NCBI RefSeq assembly: GCF_003990915.1
Contig: NZ_BHXQ01000001.1
Coordinates: 923,402-987,401 of the forward strand
Direction of reading: 5' to 3'
Source of the DNA: Chryseotalea sanaruensis
Lineage (GTDB): Bacteria; Bacteroidota; Bacteroidia; Cytophagales; Cyclobacteriaceae
Length of the DNA: 64,000 bases
Shown here: one piece after another, positions 8,613 through 18,240 of the stretch
Layout: each line of letters begins with the position of its first letter
How positions within the stretch are numbered: the stretch's first letter is position 1
Notes under the pieces: model-generated
The model's input: the letters and a program-made list of their open reading frames with translations, nothing else
The model's database searches: none
What the model was told of the DNA's origin: nothing
Position numbers and translations under genes: made by a program

Positions 8613-11600
8613 ATGTATCTCAATTGTCACACTGCTTATAGCTTTAAGTATGGAACACTTCAAATAGAAGACCTGTTCAGCGAAGCTAAAAGGTGTGGTG
8701 TACATAAACTGATACTAACAGAAATCAATAATACAGCGTCATACATCGAGATGCTTCGCTGTTGCGAAAAAAATATGCCATCCAAAAATGGTCTAACCAA
8801 ATATGGGCAAGAACCCTATTCATTAGAGATTGGCATTGGTGTTGAGTTCCGAAAAGAGGATGAACTCCTCTACATCGCGCTGGCGCGCAATAACAATGGC
8901 TTTGAGCAAATTAATCGCCATTTATCGCGGTACAATCGTGGTGAAGTGAATCTTCTCTCGAGGGCTCCAGAACTATCAGATACCTTTATTCTCTATCCGC
9001 TGGGGAAGATTGAACCAGACTTACTCCGCAAACACGAATTTATAACCGTACGTAAATCGCAACTAAATGCCTATAAGCTGCATGCTGATCGAAAAGAATT
9101 TGCACACAAATTTGTGTTACACCATCCGGTAACATTAAGGCCACCCATTACCGAACAAAATGGAAAAACAAAAAAAGTAAACTACAGAGATCACAACATT
9201 CATAGACTATTGCGCGCCATTTCCTGTAACACGCTGCTGAGCAAACTCAATGAACACGCACAAGCCGATAGAGGCGAATATATGTTGCCTGAAGCTGAGT
9301 TACTTAAAAATTTTGAACAATTCCCCGATCTAATTGCTAATACACAGCGACTACTCAACAAATGTTCACTTGATTTTAATTTAGGAGAAGACAAAAACAA
9401 AAAAGTTATAAAAGATAAAAAGGAAAACGACATTGCTTATTTGCGTGAAGAAACCAAAAAAGGATATCAGCGAATTTATGGCAATGATCAACGCATCTGG
9501 CAAGAGCGTATCGAAAAAGAGTTATCCATTATAGAACGTAAAAATTTTACAGCGTACTATCTAATCAGCTATGACCTGATCAATTTTGCCAAACGAGAAG
9601 GTTATGATTTTGTCGGGCGTGGAAGCGGTGCTAACAGCACTGTAGCATATTGCCTGGGCATCACCAACGTAGACCCTATCGAACTTGATTTATACTTCGA
9701 ACGTTTTTTAAATGAGGAACGCTCCTCCCCGCCTGATTTCGACATTGATTTCTCCTGGGATAACCGTGATGCCATTTATCAATATATCTTCTCAACCTAT
9801 GGTGAAGAACATGTTTGCCTGCTCGGTACACATACAACTTATCAAAGGAAATCCATTATCCGGGAATTGGGTAAAGTTTTTGGTTTACCTAAAGAAGAGA
9901 TTGATGAGATCGTAGAATTTCCGGACGCCAATAGAAAAAGAGATCATATACGCGAACTTATATTCAGGTACGCAGAATATATGAAAGACCTGCCAGCCAA
10001 CATTTCTATTCATGCCGGTGGTGTACTCATTACTGAAAAACCAATTTATGCGTATACTGCTACAGAACTTCCCCCTAAAGGTTTACCAGTATCGCATTTC
10101 GAAATGCACAGTGCCGAAGATTTTGGTATCTATAAGTTTGACATTCTAAGTCAACGTGGACTTGGTCATATAAAAGAAACTGCCAAACATGTAAAGAAAA
10201 ATCAGGGAATCGATGTAGATGTACACCAGTTCAGAAAATTTAAAGACGATGAAAAAATAAAAGACCTGCTGCGCAACAGTAAGGCTATGGGTTGTTTCTA
10301 CGTAGAATCACCTGCCATGCGTATGTTGTTGGGTAAATTACAATGTGAAGATTATCTAACACTTGTAGCCGCAAGCTCTATCATACGGCCAGGGGTTGCC
10401 AGTTCTGGAATGATGAAGGCCTACATTGAGCGTTATCATACAGTAAAAAATGGTGGTACTTATGAAGCCATTCATCCAAAAATGGATGAGCTAATGCGCG
10501 AGACGTATGGTGTGATGGTCTATCAGGAAGATGTTATTAAAGTAGCGCATCACTTTGCAGGACTAACTTTAACAGAAGCAGATGTACTACGCAGGGGCAT
10601 GTCGGGCAAGTATCGTTCGCGAGAAGAGTTTCAACGGGTACGCGATCAGTTTTTTTCAAACTGTAAGAAACGTGGTTATGAACAAAAAGTAACTGACCGT
10701 GTCTGGTTTGAAATAGAAAGCTTTTCCGGTTATTCGTTTGCTAAAGGGCATTCTGCCAGCTATGCAGTAGAGAGCTACCAAAGCCTGTACTTAAAAGCAC
10801 ATTATCCACTTGAGTTTATGGTTGGAGTGATCAATAACTTCGGTGGTTTTTACAGTACTGAATTCTATTTTCATGAAGCGAGAATGAATGGTGCCATTAT
10901 ACAAGCACCTTGTCTTAACAATAGCGATTACCTGACAAGCATACAGGGCAAAACCATCTTTATGGGCTTTATTCATATTAAAAGTCTGGAACAGAAAATA
11001 GCAAAAGCCATTGAAGCCAACCGACAGCTACATGGTGTTTATACAAGCCTTGATAATTTTTTACAACGCATACCTGGTATAGGACTGGAACAAGTAAGAA
11101 TTCTCATTCGCATAGGCGCGTTCCGGTTTACCGGAAAAAATAAGCAACGTCTGCTGTGGGAAGCCATGCTCTACCTGAGTAATTCAAAAAGCAAACTACC
11201 CAGCACAGAAGTACTTTTTGATACTGAACCAAAAGACTTTCCGCTGCCACCTTTATTGCGTAGCGACCATGAAGATGCTTTCGATGAAATTGAATTACTG
11301 GGTTTTCCGCTGTGTGACCCTTTTGATCTGCTACCCAATAAAAATCTGGGCAATACCCTGGCAAAAGAACTGGCCAACAAACTAAATAAGGTTGTAAGCA
11401 TTATCGGTTATGTCGTTACCACAAAACCAACCAGCACCACTAAAGGAGATGCGATGAGTTTTGGTACTTTCTATGATGCTGAAGGAAATGTTTTTGATAC
11501 CGTACATTTCCCTAACGTACACAAAGCCTATCCCATGCGTGGTCGTGGATTTTACCTAATTAAAGGGAAAGTAACTGTCGATTTTGGTGTATACATGATT

Positions 11601-11684
11601 GAAGTGCAGCAGCTTGAAAAACTTTCGATGATCCATAAAAGACCGGAAAAGGTTTATCAGGAGGTTGAGTCGATTTCGCATTAA
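8613..11684 (+). CDS. DnaE-type DNA polymerase III alpha subunit (second/error-prone type)
   Basis: The 1023-residue protein has an N-terminal PHP domain (NCHTAYSFKYGT at the start) and C-family polymerase motifs, including Gly-rich DFVGRGSGANSTVAYCLG (about 330-348) and the catalytic aspartates in PDFDIDF (Asp375, 377, 379). A helix-hairpin-helix and an OB-like region follow. It is shorter than typical replicative DnaE (about 1150 or more), and the PHP metal-binding residues look only partly kept. Together with the adjacent dinB and LexA-like gene this suggests an error-prone DnaE2-like polymerase. Confirmation would require finding a separate replicative dnaE elsewhere in the genome. Confidence 0.85.
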   Translation: MYLNCHTAYSFKYGTLQIEDLFSEAKRCGVHKLILTEINNTASYIEMLRCCEKNMPSKNGLTKYGQEPYSLEIGIGVEFRKEDELLYIALARNNNGFEQINRHLSRYNRGEVNLLSRAPELSDTFILYPLGKIEPDLLRKHEFITVRKSQLNAYKLHADRKEFAHKFVLHHPVTLRPPITEQNGKTKKVNYRDHNIHRLLRAISCNTLLSKLNEHAQADRGEYMLPEAELLKNFEQFPDLIANTQRLLNKCSLDFNLGEDKNKKVIKDKKENDIAYLREETKKGYQRIYGNDQRIWQERIEKELSIIERKNFTAYYLISYDLINFAKREGYDFVGRGSGANSTVAYCLGITNVDPIELDLYFERFLNEERSSPPDFDIDFSWDNRDAIYQYIFSTYGEEHVCLLGTHTTYQRKSIIRELGKVFGLPKEEIDEIVEFPDANRKRDHIRELIFRYAEYMKDLPANISIHAGGVLITEKPIYAYTATELPPKGLPVSHFEMHSAEDFGIYKFDILSQRGLGHIKETAKHVKKNQGIDVDVHQFRKFKDDEKIKDLLRNSKAMGCFYVESPAMRMLLGKLQCEDYLTLVAASSIIRPGVASSGMMKAYIERYHTVKNGGTYEAIHPKMDELMRETYGVMVYQEDVIKVAHHFAGLTLTEADVLRRGMSGKYRSREEFQRVRDQFFSNCKKRGYEQKVTDRVWFEIESFSGYSFAKGHSASYAVESYQSLYLKAHYPLEFMVGVINNFGGFYSTEFYFHEARMNGAIIQAPCLNNSDYLTSIQGKTIFMGFIHIKSLEQKIAKAIEANRQLHGVYTSLDNFLQRIPGIGLEQVRILIRIGAFRFTGKNKQRLLWEAMLYLSNSKSKLPSTEVLFDTEPKDFPLPPLLRSDHEDAFDEIELLGFPLCDPFDLLPNKNLGNTLAKELANKLNKVVSIIGYVVTTKPTSTTKGDAMSFGTFYDAEGNVFDTVHFPNVHKAYPMRGRGFYLIKGKVTVDFGVYMIEVQQLEKLSMIHKRPEKVYQEVESISH

Positions 11685-11693
11685 TCTAATACT

Positions 11694-11787
11694 CCAATTT
11701 TTTAAATTCTAAAAAATTTGGTGTAATGACTCTGAGAATTAAAAAATGCTTTAAGTATTAACAAACTCAGAGCTACCTTCGAGTAGC
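11694..11787. terminator. Hairpin cluster between convergent genes
   Basis: Three inverted repeats lie between the convergent dnaE-like and tlpA-like genes: an AT-rich one, CCAATTTTTTAAA facing TAAAAAATTTGG (11694-11721, with a bulge); CTCTGAG (11730-11736) facing CTCAGAG (11766-11772); and GCTAC (11772-11776) facing GTAGC (11783-11787). The first may end dnaE-like transcripts. Confidence 0.4.
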
Positions 11788-11823
11788 GCTGAGCAGAGAT
11801 AAATATTAGCCTGGTACTCTGAA

Positions 11824-12966
11824 CTATTTCCCCAAAACCTCTTCCAGTTTTTGTTCCAGTGCGGCACCACGCAAATTTTTAGCAATAATCTTTCCTTCTT
11901 TATCTAACAACAGCGAATAAGGAATGCCTTGTATATCGTAAGTCTTAGCTGCCTCTGATTGAAAATATTTAAGGTCTGATACGTGTGTCCATGTTAAGCC
12001 ATCTTGTTCAATAGCCTGTACCCAGTCTTCTTTAGTGCGATCTAATGAAACGCCAAACACAGTAAAGCCTTTGCTCTTAAAGCGATTAAATGCTTTTACT
12101 ACATTAGGATTTTCTCTACGACAAGGACCACACCACTTAGCCCAAAAATCAACCAGTACATACTGTCCGCGTAAAGAGCTCAGTTTAACCACCTGACCCT
12201 CCGGATTAGGTAATGCAATTTCTGGTGCTTCCTGACCAATGGCCAGCTTCTTAAGCTTATCAACTTTTTCAATAAATGTTTTAGCATGGCTATAGCTGCC
12301 CCAATTTGTACGTAACTTATCCGCTACTGAAAGATAGAGGTCAAAATACTCGTCTGCATCTAATGAGTTATTCTGCAATAAATTAACAACAGCCAATGAT
12401 GGTGCTTGTTCTTTTAGATAAGCTGCTACCTTATCCTTATTAACCTTGTCTAGCTTCATATAAGCCTGCTGCAACACTAACATCTTTTCCTGATTGCCTT
12501 CTCGTTGTGCTGTTGCAAAGTCTTCATTCAGCTTTGCTACTTCAGGCATAGTCTCCGTTGCACGAAGCATCTTTTGCGCATTGGAGATAATATCCATATC
12601 GCGTGAGCCGGTTATTTCCGAAAAACCTTGTGGACTATTACCGTCTACATTTACTTCAATATCACTTCTGTCAACAATTAAATTGATTACTTGTGTGTTA
12701 TAAAAATTAATACGATAGTAGCCCGGCTCGCTGAGCTTTATTTTTTTCGCAAAGGCATAATTGCTTTTAAGCGTAATCGTATCTTCCCATGCTGAAGAAG
12801 TATTACTTTTTAACTCCTGAATAACAATCTGCCCTTGTTGTGGAAAACCCACCTTACCCTTGATGGTTACATACCAACTCCCATCACTCTCGCTTTCTGT
12901 AGTGGCGGATGAACAAGAGATCAATACAACAAAACTTAGAACAACAATCTTAAATAAACTCCTCAT
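11824..12966 (-). CDS. TlpA/ResA-like thiol-disulfide oxidoreductase lipoprotein
   Basis: This 380-residue protein begins with a lipoprotein signal (VVLISCSS, Cys about 18). A DUF4369-like beta domain and a helical linker follow. The C-terminal thioredoxin/AhpC-TSA domain has the redox motif WAKWCGPCRREN near residue 280 and the cis-Pro segment IQGIPYSLLLD. Such Bacteroidota proteins reduce disulfides in the periplasm, for example in cytochrome c maturation; the partner is not evident here. Its ATG overlaps the gatB stop by four bases (ATGA), so it is translationally coupled to gatB despite an unrelated role. Confidence 0.88.
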   Translation of the reverse strand: MRSLFKIVVLSFVVLISCSSATTESESDGSWYVTIKGKVGFPQQGQIVIQELKSNTSSAWEDTITLKSNYAFAKKIKLSEPGYYRINFYNTQVINLIVDRSDIEVNVDGNSPQGFSEITGSRDMDIISNAQKMLRATETMPEVAKLNEDFATAQREGNQEKMLVLQQAYMKLDKVNKDKVAAYLKEQAPSLAVVNLLQNNSLDADEYFDLYLSVADKLRTNWGSYSHAKTFIEKVDKLKKLAIGQEAPEIALPNPEGQVVKLSSLRGQYVLVDFWAKWCGPCRRENPNVVKAFNRFKSKGFTVFGVSLDRTKEDWVQAIEQDGLTWTHVSDLKYFQSEAAKTYDIQGIPYSLLLDKEGKIIAKNLRGAALEQKLEEVLGK

Positions 12967-14429
12967 AACACTTCTAATTTCTTTGATAATAATTCACTGG
13001 CCAGTTTAGGGTCGGCTTTACCCTTACTCCTTTTCATTACTTCGCCCATAAACATGGCGATTATTCCCTTCTTTCCACTTTTATATTCCGCTACCTTTTG
13101 CGGATAGCTATTGATTACTTCTTCAATGATCGGCATTAAACTTCCTGTATCACTTTCCTGCAACACATTCAATTGCTGTGCCACTTCCAATGCACTTGTC
13201 CCTTGTTTTTCTGCCAATACAGGAAATACCTGTTGCGAGGCTATTGAAAAACTAAGTTTGCCTGCTTCCACTAAATCAATCAACTCAGCAAGTATAACAG
13301 GACGCACCGGAATTTCCGATGCCTTATTTGTCAACGTTTTCAAATAAGCTTTAACCGGTCCCATCATCCAATTAGAGGCCGCTTTATAATGCTTTGTTCG
13401 TTGACAAAGTTCCTCGAAGTACAAAGCGATTTCTTTAGAATCGGTTAATACTTGTGCATCATACTGTGGCAATCCATATAACTCGGTGAATTTCTTATGT
13501 AAATCGTAAGCCATTAAAGGCAGACTCTCCATAATGCTGTTCAACCATTCCTCCGAAACAATAACAGGACTTAAATCAGGGTCAGGAAAATAACGGTAAT
13601 CATTTAATTCTTCCTTGGCGCGCATGCCGTATGTCTTGCCAGAAGTAATATCAAACATCCGCGTTTCCGATATAATGCTATTTCCTCTTTCTACTTCTTC
13701 TATTTGTCGCTCAATCTCAAAATCAATCGCTTTCTGAACATAGCGAATGGAGTTCATATTTTTGATCTCAACCTTCTTGCCAAAGGTCTTCGCATCTTTT
13801 AGCATAATAGAGATATTGGCATCGCAGCGCAAGGAACCTTCTTCCATATTGCCATCACAAATATCGAGGTAACGAACACGCTGTCTCACCTCTGTTAAAA
13901 AAGCAGCTGCCTCCTCAGATGTACTCAGTACCGGTTCTGTTACAATTTCAATTAACGGTGTCCCAGCCCTGTTCAAATCCACAAGGCTATACACACTATC
14001 CTGATCATGAATCAGTTTACCAGCATCTTCTTCTAAATGAATTCGGTTGAGTATAATATCTTTTTGTCTTCCGTCTTTTAGTGTAATGGGCACATAACCA
14101 CCTATGCAAATGGGTGTTCTGTCTTGCGTAAGCTGATAACCTTTCGGAAGATCAGGATAAAAATAGTTTTTGCGATCGAAGATGTTGTAACGCGAAATCT
14201 TCGACTGACATACCAAACCCATTTTAATGGCATACTCCAATGCTTTTTTATTAAGCTTGGGTAAGGTGCCGGGATGAGCAAGGTTAACAACACTGATGTT
14301 TGTATTAGGGGAACCACCAAATGATACAGACTCGCTGCTAAAGATTTTAGAAACCGTGCTAAGCTGTGCATGCACTTCTAAACCTATTACAACCTTGTAT
14401 TTATCTCTGATTGATTCTTTCAACATCAT
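12963..14429 (-). CDS. gatB: Asp/Glu-tRNA(Asn/Gln) amidotransferase subunit B
   Basis: The 488-residue protein has the GatB signature from its N-terminus: VIGLEVHAQLSTVSKIFS, VNLAHPGTLPKLN and FDRKNYFYPDLPKGYQL. The C-terminal helical tRNA-binding YqeY-like domain runs from about 340 to the end. GatB works with GatA and GatC to amidate mischarged Glu-tRNA(Gln) or Asp-tRNA(Asn). No gatA or gatC is in this window, so the subunits are encoded separately, as is common in this phylum. It starts with two consecutive Met codons (14429, 14426). Two REP-like palindromes separate it from alaS upstream. Confidence 0.96.
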   Translation of the reverse strand: MMLKESIRDKYKVVIGLEVHAQLSTVSKIFSSESVSFGGSPNTNISVVNLAHPGTLPKLNKKALEYAIKMGLVCQSKISRYNIFDRKNYFYPDLPKGYQLTQDRTPICIGGYVPITLKDGRQKDIILNRIHLEEDAGKLIHDQDSVYSLVDLNRAGTPLIEIVTEPVLSTSEEAAAFLTEVRQRVRYLDICDGNMEEGSLRCDANISIMLKDAKTFGKKVEIKNMNSIRYVQKAIDFEIERQIEEVERGNSIISETRMFDITSGKTYGMRAKEELNDYRYFPDPDLSPVIVSEEWLNSIMESLPLMAYDLHKKFTELYGLPQYDAQVLTDSKEIALYFEELCQRTKHYKAASNWMMGPVKAYLKTLTNKASEIPVRPVILAELIDLVEAGKLSFSIASQQVFPVLAEKQGTSALEVAQQLNVLQESDTGSLMPIIEEVINSYPQKVAEYKSGKKGIIAMFMGEVMKRSKGKADPKLASELLSKKLEVL

Positions 14430-14449
14430 TTCATTTAATCAATCTCCGC

Positions 14450-14514
14450 GGTCTGTGTCCCCACAGACCACATCTATCTCTATTCTATATTTTCGGTCTG
14501 TGAAGACACAGACC
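14450..14514. repeat. Inverted pair of REP-like palindromes between alaS and gatB
   Basis: GGTCTGTG-TCCC-CACAGACC lies at 14450-14469. GGTCTGTG-AAGA-CACAGACC lies at 14495-14514 and reads TCTT in the loop on the minus strand, so the two copies face each other. They belong to the same family as those around the RAYT gene 7 kb away. Their place between two co-oriented housekeeping genes suggests mobilisation in trans. Confidence 0.85.
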
Positions 14515-14530
14515 GAGGTACAGCAACTTA

Positions 14531-17146
14531 CTATTTAATCATTCCCCTTGCTTTCACCAGCACAGCATCAAGACCCGCTAAATTTTTACCACCTGCTGTT
14601 GCAAAGAAGGGCTGTCCTCCGCCTCCACCATCAATTTCTTTAGCCAATTCTTTCACCATGTTACCGGCATGATACACTTTGGTTTCTGCCAACTGCTCGC
14701 CTACCATCACACACACCTGTGGTTTACCTTCTACTTCAACGGCCAATATCAATAACAAATCATTGAACTGATTGCGCAATGCATAGGCAACATTTTTCAC
14801 GGTATCGGCATTGGGCAAGGATATTTTATCCATGATAAGCGTCTTATCACCTTGCTTAATGGCTTTGGTTACCAATACATCTTTTACCTGATTAGCTTTC
14901 TCCTGGTTAAATACTTCCAGTTTTTTCTCTAATGCCTGTTTCTCTTCTGCTAACGCTTTTACCGCTGCTGATAAATCTTTAGGGTTCTTCAGCATCCCAC
15001 GTATTTCATCGAGCAAAGAAACTTCATTGCGTACATAGGCTTCTGCTTCATCAGCTGTGATGGCTTCAATTCTACGTACGCCTGCTGCTACTGAACTCTC
15101 TGATATTATTTTAAATAAACCAATGTGACCCGTAGCCCTTACGTGAGTTCCTCCGCAAAGTTCTACAGAGAATTTCGGATCGAAAGTGATAACGCGTACA
15201 AAGTCACCATACTTCTCTCCAAACAAGGCCATCGCACCAAGCGTTTTTGCTTGTTCGATAGGCACATTGCGCTTTTCATCCAGCGCAATATTCTCGCGCA
15301 CTTTCTGATTCACGATATCTTCTACTTGCTGAATTTCTTCAGGTGTCATAGCTACGAAGTGTGAAAAATCGAAGCGCAATAATTTATCGTTTACCAAAGA
15401 ACCTTTTTGCTCTACATGCTTACCAAGCACTTGACGCAAAGCTGCGTGTAATAAGTGCGTAGCGGAGTGGTTATTCATGCTTTGTCTGCGCTTGTCGCGT
15501 TGCACTACTGCATGGAAAGAGGCAGTTAAGCTCTCCGGTAATTTATCAGAGAAATGAACAATGAGTTCGTTTTCTTTTTTAGTATCAACAATAAAAATTT
15601 TCTCGTTAGCCGATTCTATAAATCCTGTATCACCTACCTGACCACCACTTTCAGCATAGAAAGGTGTTTTGTTAAACACTAACTGAAACTGTTCTTTATT
15701 TTTTTGTTTGATGATGCGGTACTTCACCAGCTTCACATCTTCTTCCAGGGAATCATAACCGGTGAATTCAGTTTTCACATCATCACCAATACTCATCCAG
15801 TCACCGGTTTCTTTAGAAGCAGCGGCCTTCGAACGATCCTTCTGCTTTTTCATTTCCGTTTCGAAGCCTGTTTCATCAATAGACAAGCCACGCTCGCGGG
15901 CAATAAGCGAAGTCAGATCGACAGGAAAACCGAAAGTATCATATAATTCAAAAACTTGATCTCCTGCAATAACTTTGTCTTTCTTCTCTTGTATAATGGC
16001 ATCAATCCTTTTCAAACCTTTTTCTAGCGTCCTCAAAAAAGAAGCCTCCTCTTCAAAAATTACCTTGCTCACATAATCTTCCTGTGCTTTCAGTTCACCA
16101 AAAACATCTTTTAACTGATTAGCTAATACGGGCACCAGTTTGTAAATGAAAGGTTCTTTGAAATCGAGGAAAGTAAATCCATACCGGACGGCTCTTCTCA
16201 AAATTCTTCTAATCACATAGCCTGCACCCGTGTTAGAAGGCAACTGACCATCGCAAATAGCAAAGGAAACGGCTCGTACATGGTCTGCCATCACGCGCAT
16301 GGCAATGTCTGTCTTCTCATCTGCTTTATATTTTACGTTGGCTGCTTCCCCAATAAAAGTAATCAGGGGTTGAAATACATCGGTATCGTAGTTAGATGTT
16401 TTGCCTTGTATGGCCATACACAAACGTTCGAAGCCCATACCCGTATCCACATGTTGTGCTGGCAACTTTTCTAATGATCCATCGGCTTTGCGGTTAAATT
16501 CCATGAACACGAGGTTCCAGATTTCCACCACTTGAGGGTGATCATTGTTGACAAGCGTTTTACCTGGTACTTTCTTCACTTCTTCATCGCTGCGCAAGTC
16601 AACGTGTATTTCTGAACAAGGTCCACATGGGCCACTCTCGCCCATCTCCCAAAAATTATCTTTCTTACTGCCGTGCAGAATACGTTCTTCATCAATGAAG
16701 GCTTTCCACAAGCCTTTTGCTTCTTCATCTACCGGAAGACCATCACCTTTATCACCACCAAATACGGTTACATACAGACGATCTTTCGGCAGTTTGTATT
16801 CTTCTGTTAATAATTCCCACGCCCAAGCAATAGCATCTTTCTTAAAGTAATCGCCAAAACTCCAGTTGCCCAACATTTCAAACATGGTATGGTGATAGGT
16901 ATCAATACCCACCTCTTCCAGGTCATTATGCTTGCCACTTACACGCAAACATTTTTGTGTATCCGCCACGCGGCTGCTTTTGGGTGTTGTATTACCCAAA
17001 AAACAGTCCTTAAACTGCACCATACCAGAGTTGGTGAATAACAAGGTTGGGTCATTTTTCAGCACCAGAGGCGCAGATGGCACGATTTGATGCCCTTTTT
17101 TCTCAAAAAACTCTAAAAACTTCCTGCGTATCGAACCCGAATCCAT
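14531..17146 (-). CDS. alaS: Alanyl-tRNA synthetase
   Basis: This 871-residue protein has the usual AlaRS length and order: a class II catalytic domain ([32 protein letters not shown]), a tRNA-recognition region, an editing domain with HxxxH in [11 protein letters not shown] near residue 560 and the zinc segment ELCGGTHV, then a coiled coil and a DHHA1/C-Ala domain rich in glycine ([11 protein letters not shown]). It charges tRNA-Ala and clears mischarged Ser/Gly. A -7-like box and a short leader hairpin lie upstream. Adjacent minus-strand gatB may share transcription, though REP palindromes intervene. Confidence 0.97.
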   Translation of the reverse strand: MDSGSIRRKFLEFFEKKGHQIVPSAPLVLKNDPTLLFTNSGMVQFKDCFLGNTTPKSSRVADTQKCLRVSGKHNDLEEVGIDTYHHTMFEMLGNWSFGDYFKKDAIAWAWELLTEEYKLPKDRLYVTVFGGDKGDGLPVDEEAKGLWKAFIDEERILHGSKKDNFWEMGESGPCGPCSEIHVDLRSDEEVKKVPGKTLVNNDHPQVVEIWNLVFMEFNRKADGSLEKLPAQHVDTGMGFERLCMAIQGKTSNYDTDVFQPLITFIGEAANVKYKADEKTDIAMRVMADHVRAVSFAICDGQLPSNTGAGYVIRRILRRAVRYGFTFLDFKEPFIYKLVPVLANQLKDVFGELKAQEDYVSKVIFEEEASFLRTLEKGLKRIDAIIQEKKDKVIAGDQVFELYDTFGFPVDLTSLIARERGLSIDETGFETEMKKQKDRSKAAASKETGDWMSIGDDVKTEFTGYDSLEEDVKLVKYRIIKQKNKEQFQLVFNKTPFYAESGGQVGDTGFIESANEKIFIVDTKKENELIVHFSDKLPESLTASFHAVVQRDKRRQSMNNHSATHLLHAALRQVLGKHVEQKGSLVNDKLLRFDFSHFVAMTPEEIQQVEDIVNQKVRENIALDEKRNVPIEQAKTLGAMALFGEKYGDFVRVITFDPKFSVELCGGTHVRATGHIGLFKIISESSVAAGVRRIEAITADEAEAYVRNEVSLLDEIRGMLKNPKDLSAAVKALAEEKQALEKKLEVFNQEKANQVKDVLVTKAIKQGDKTLIMDKISLPNADTVKNVAYALRNQFNDLLLILAVEVEGKPQVCVMVGEQLAETKVYHAGNMVKELAKEIDGGGGGQPFFATAGGKNLAGLDAVLVKARGMIK

Positions 17147-17186
17147 ATTAAAAAACTTGTAAGTGTCTCGTTTTTACTATATTAGT

Positions 17187-17218
17187 CCGTTTTTAGCAAA
17201 CGGCAAGCTGCAAAATTA
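17187..17218 (-). promoter_or_regulatory. Candidate alaS -7 box and leader hairpin
   Basis: On the minus strand 17218-17211 reads TAATTTTG, an exact TAnnTTTG, followed by CAGC. The leader then holds a six-base stem: CCGTTT (17187-17192), TTAGC, AAACGG (17198-17203). No good -33 TTTG is seen at the right spacing. The leader would be about 60 nucleotides. Confidence 0.45.
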
Positions 17219-17283
17219 ACCGTAAAGTGGGGAGTTTGAGTGAGTTAGAGCGATTTTTTTAGCTGCCCAAAGACGATAAAATT

Positions 17284-18240
17284 TTGACAAAATTCATTTA
17301 CAACCCCAAGACATGCCGCTATGAGCGCGAAGGTATAAACCTTTGGCGTATAGGCGGTCTGTTATCTCTTGTACTTACACTTGCATGCTTACTTTTTGTA
17401 GGCATTGCTACACTTCATGGCCTTGTTTGGCAAAGTGATGAAGAGATTCGACTGCGCAGTGAAAACAAAGCATTGAAGCAACACTACGCTGTTGTAAAAC
17501 AGCAATTTGAAGATAGTGAACAACAACTAAGTCTACTCGAAGAGAAAGACAAAGCACTTAAAGCTTCTCTTTTTAATTCTATTTTTGTTGCGCCTGAGAA
17601 AAAGGAAATACAACATGCCTCTTTCATTATGGTAACGGACGTAAACGTACTACGCGACCGCATAAAAGAACTGACCAACATTACCAAAGATATTGCCAAT
17701 GATGCCGTTTTTAACAGCACTTATTTTGGTGATAAACTGGCTGGTGATCGTAAGAAGACTATTGATAAACTGAGTGTTACACCCTCTATTATACCTGTGA
17801 ATGGTAAACTCATTTCAGGTTTTGGTAAGCGTATTCATCCTTTTCACAAGGGCTTGTACGATCATCCAGGAATTGACATTGCTGCTACGCGTGGAACAGA
17901 AGTGGTGGCCAGTGCAAATGGTTATGTGAGTGATATAACCAAAAGTGAGTTACTGGCCGGTTATGGTAATACAATTGAATTAACACATAGCCAGACGTTG
18001 AGCACACGCTATGCGCACCTTGAAACCATTTTGGTGAGACAAGGTCAGAAAGTTAAAAAGGGACAAGTTATAGGCACTGTCGGTAATAGTGGTGGCTCTA
18101 GTGCCCCTCACCTACATTATGAGGTGCTCAGAAATGGTAGAGAACAAAATCCCATTTATTACTTCCTTCAAAATATTGATCCTGCTCAGTACCAGCAGCT
18201 GTATGCGATTAGTTTAAAACAAAACCAATCTCTCGATTAA
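17284..18240 (+). CDS. M23-family peptidoglycan metallopeptidase (first of tandem pair)
   Basis: The 318-residue protein has a short cytoplasmic N-terminus, one membrane segment (about 25-48), a coiled coil (about 55-100) and a C-terminal M23/LytM domain. The zinc ligands look intact: HPGIDIA (HxxxD) and the HLHYEV pair. Such enzymes cut peptidoglycan cross-bridges or activate amidases at the inner membrane. The start is TTG at 17284. This choice is supported by the next gene, which has a matching N-terminus (FIYNPKTCRYER here, YIYNKETCAYER there). The stop codon overlaps the next ATG by one base, so the genes are coupled. Confidence 0.88.
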   Translation: MTKFIYNPKTCRYEREGINLWRIGGLLSLVLTLACLLFVGIATLHGLVWQSDEEIRLRSENKALKQHYAVVKQQFEDSEQQLSLLEEKDKALKASLFNSIFVAPEKKEIQHASFIMVTDVNVLRDRIKELTNITKDIANDAVFNSTYFGDKLAGDRKKTIDKLSVTPSIIPVNGKLISGFGKRIHPFHKGLYDHPGIDIAATRGTEVVASANGYVSDITKSELLAGYGNTIELTHSQTLSTRYAHLETILVRQGQKVKKGQVIGTVGNSGGSSAPHLHYEVLRNGREQNPIYYFLQNIDPAQYQQLYAISLKQNQSLD

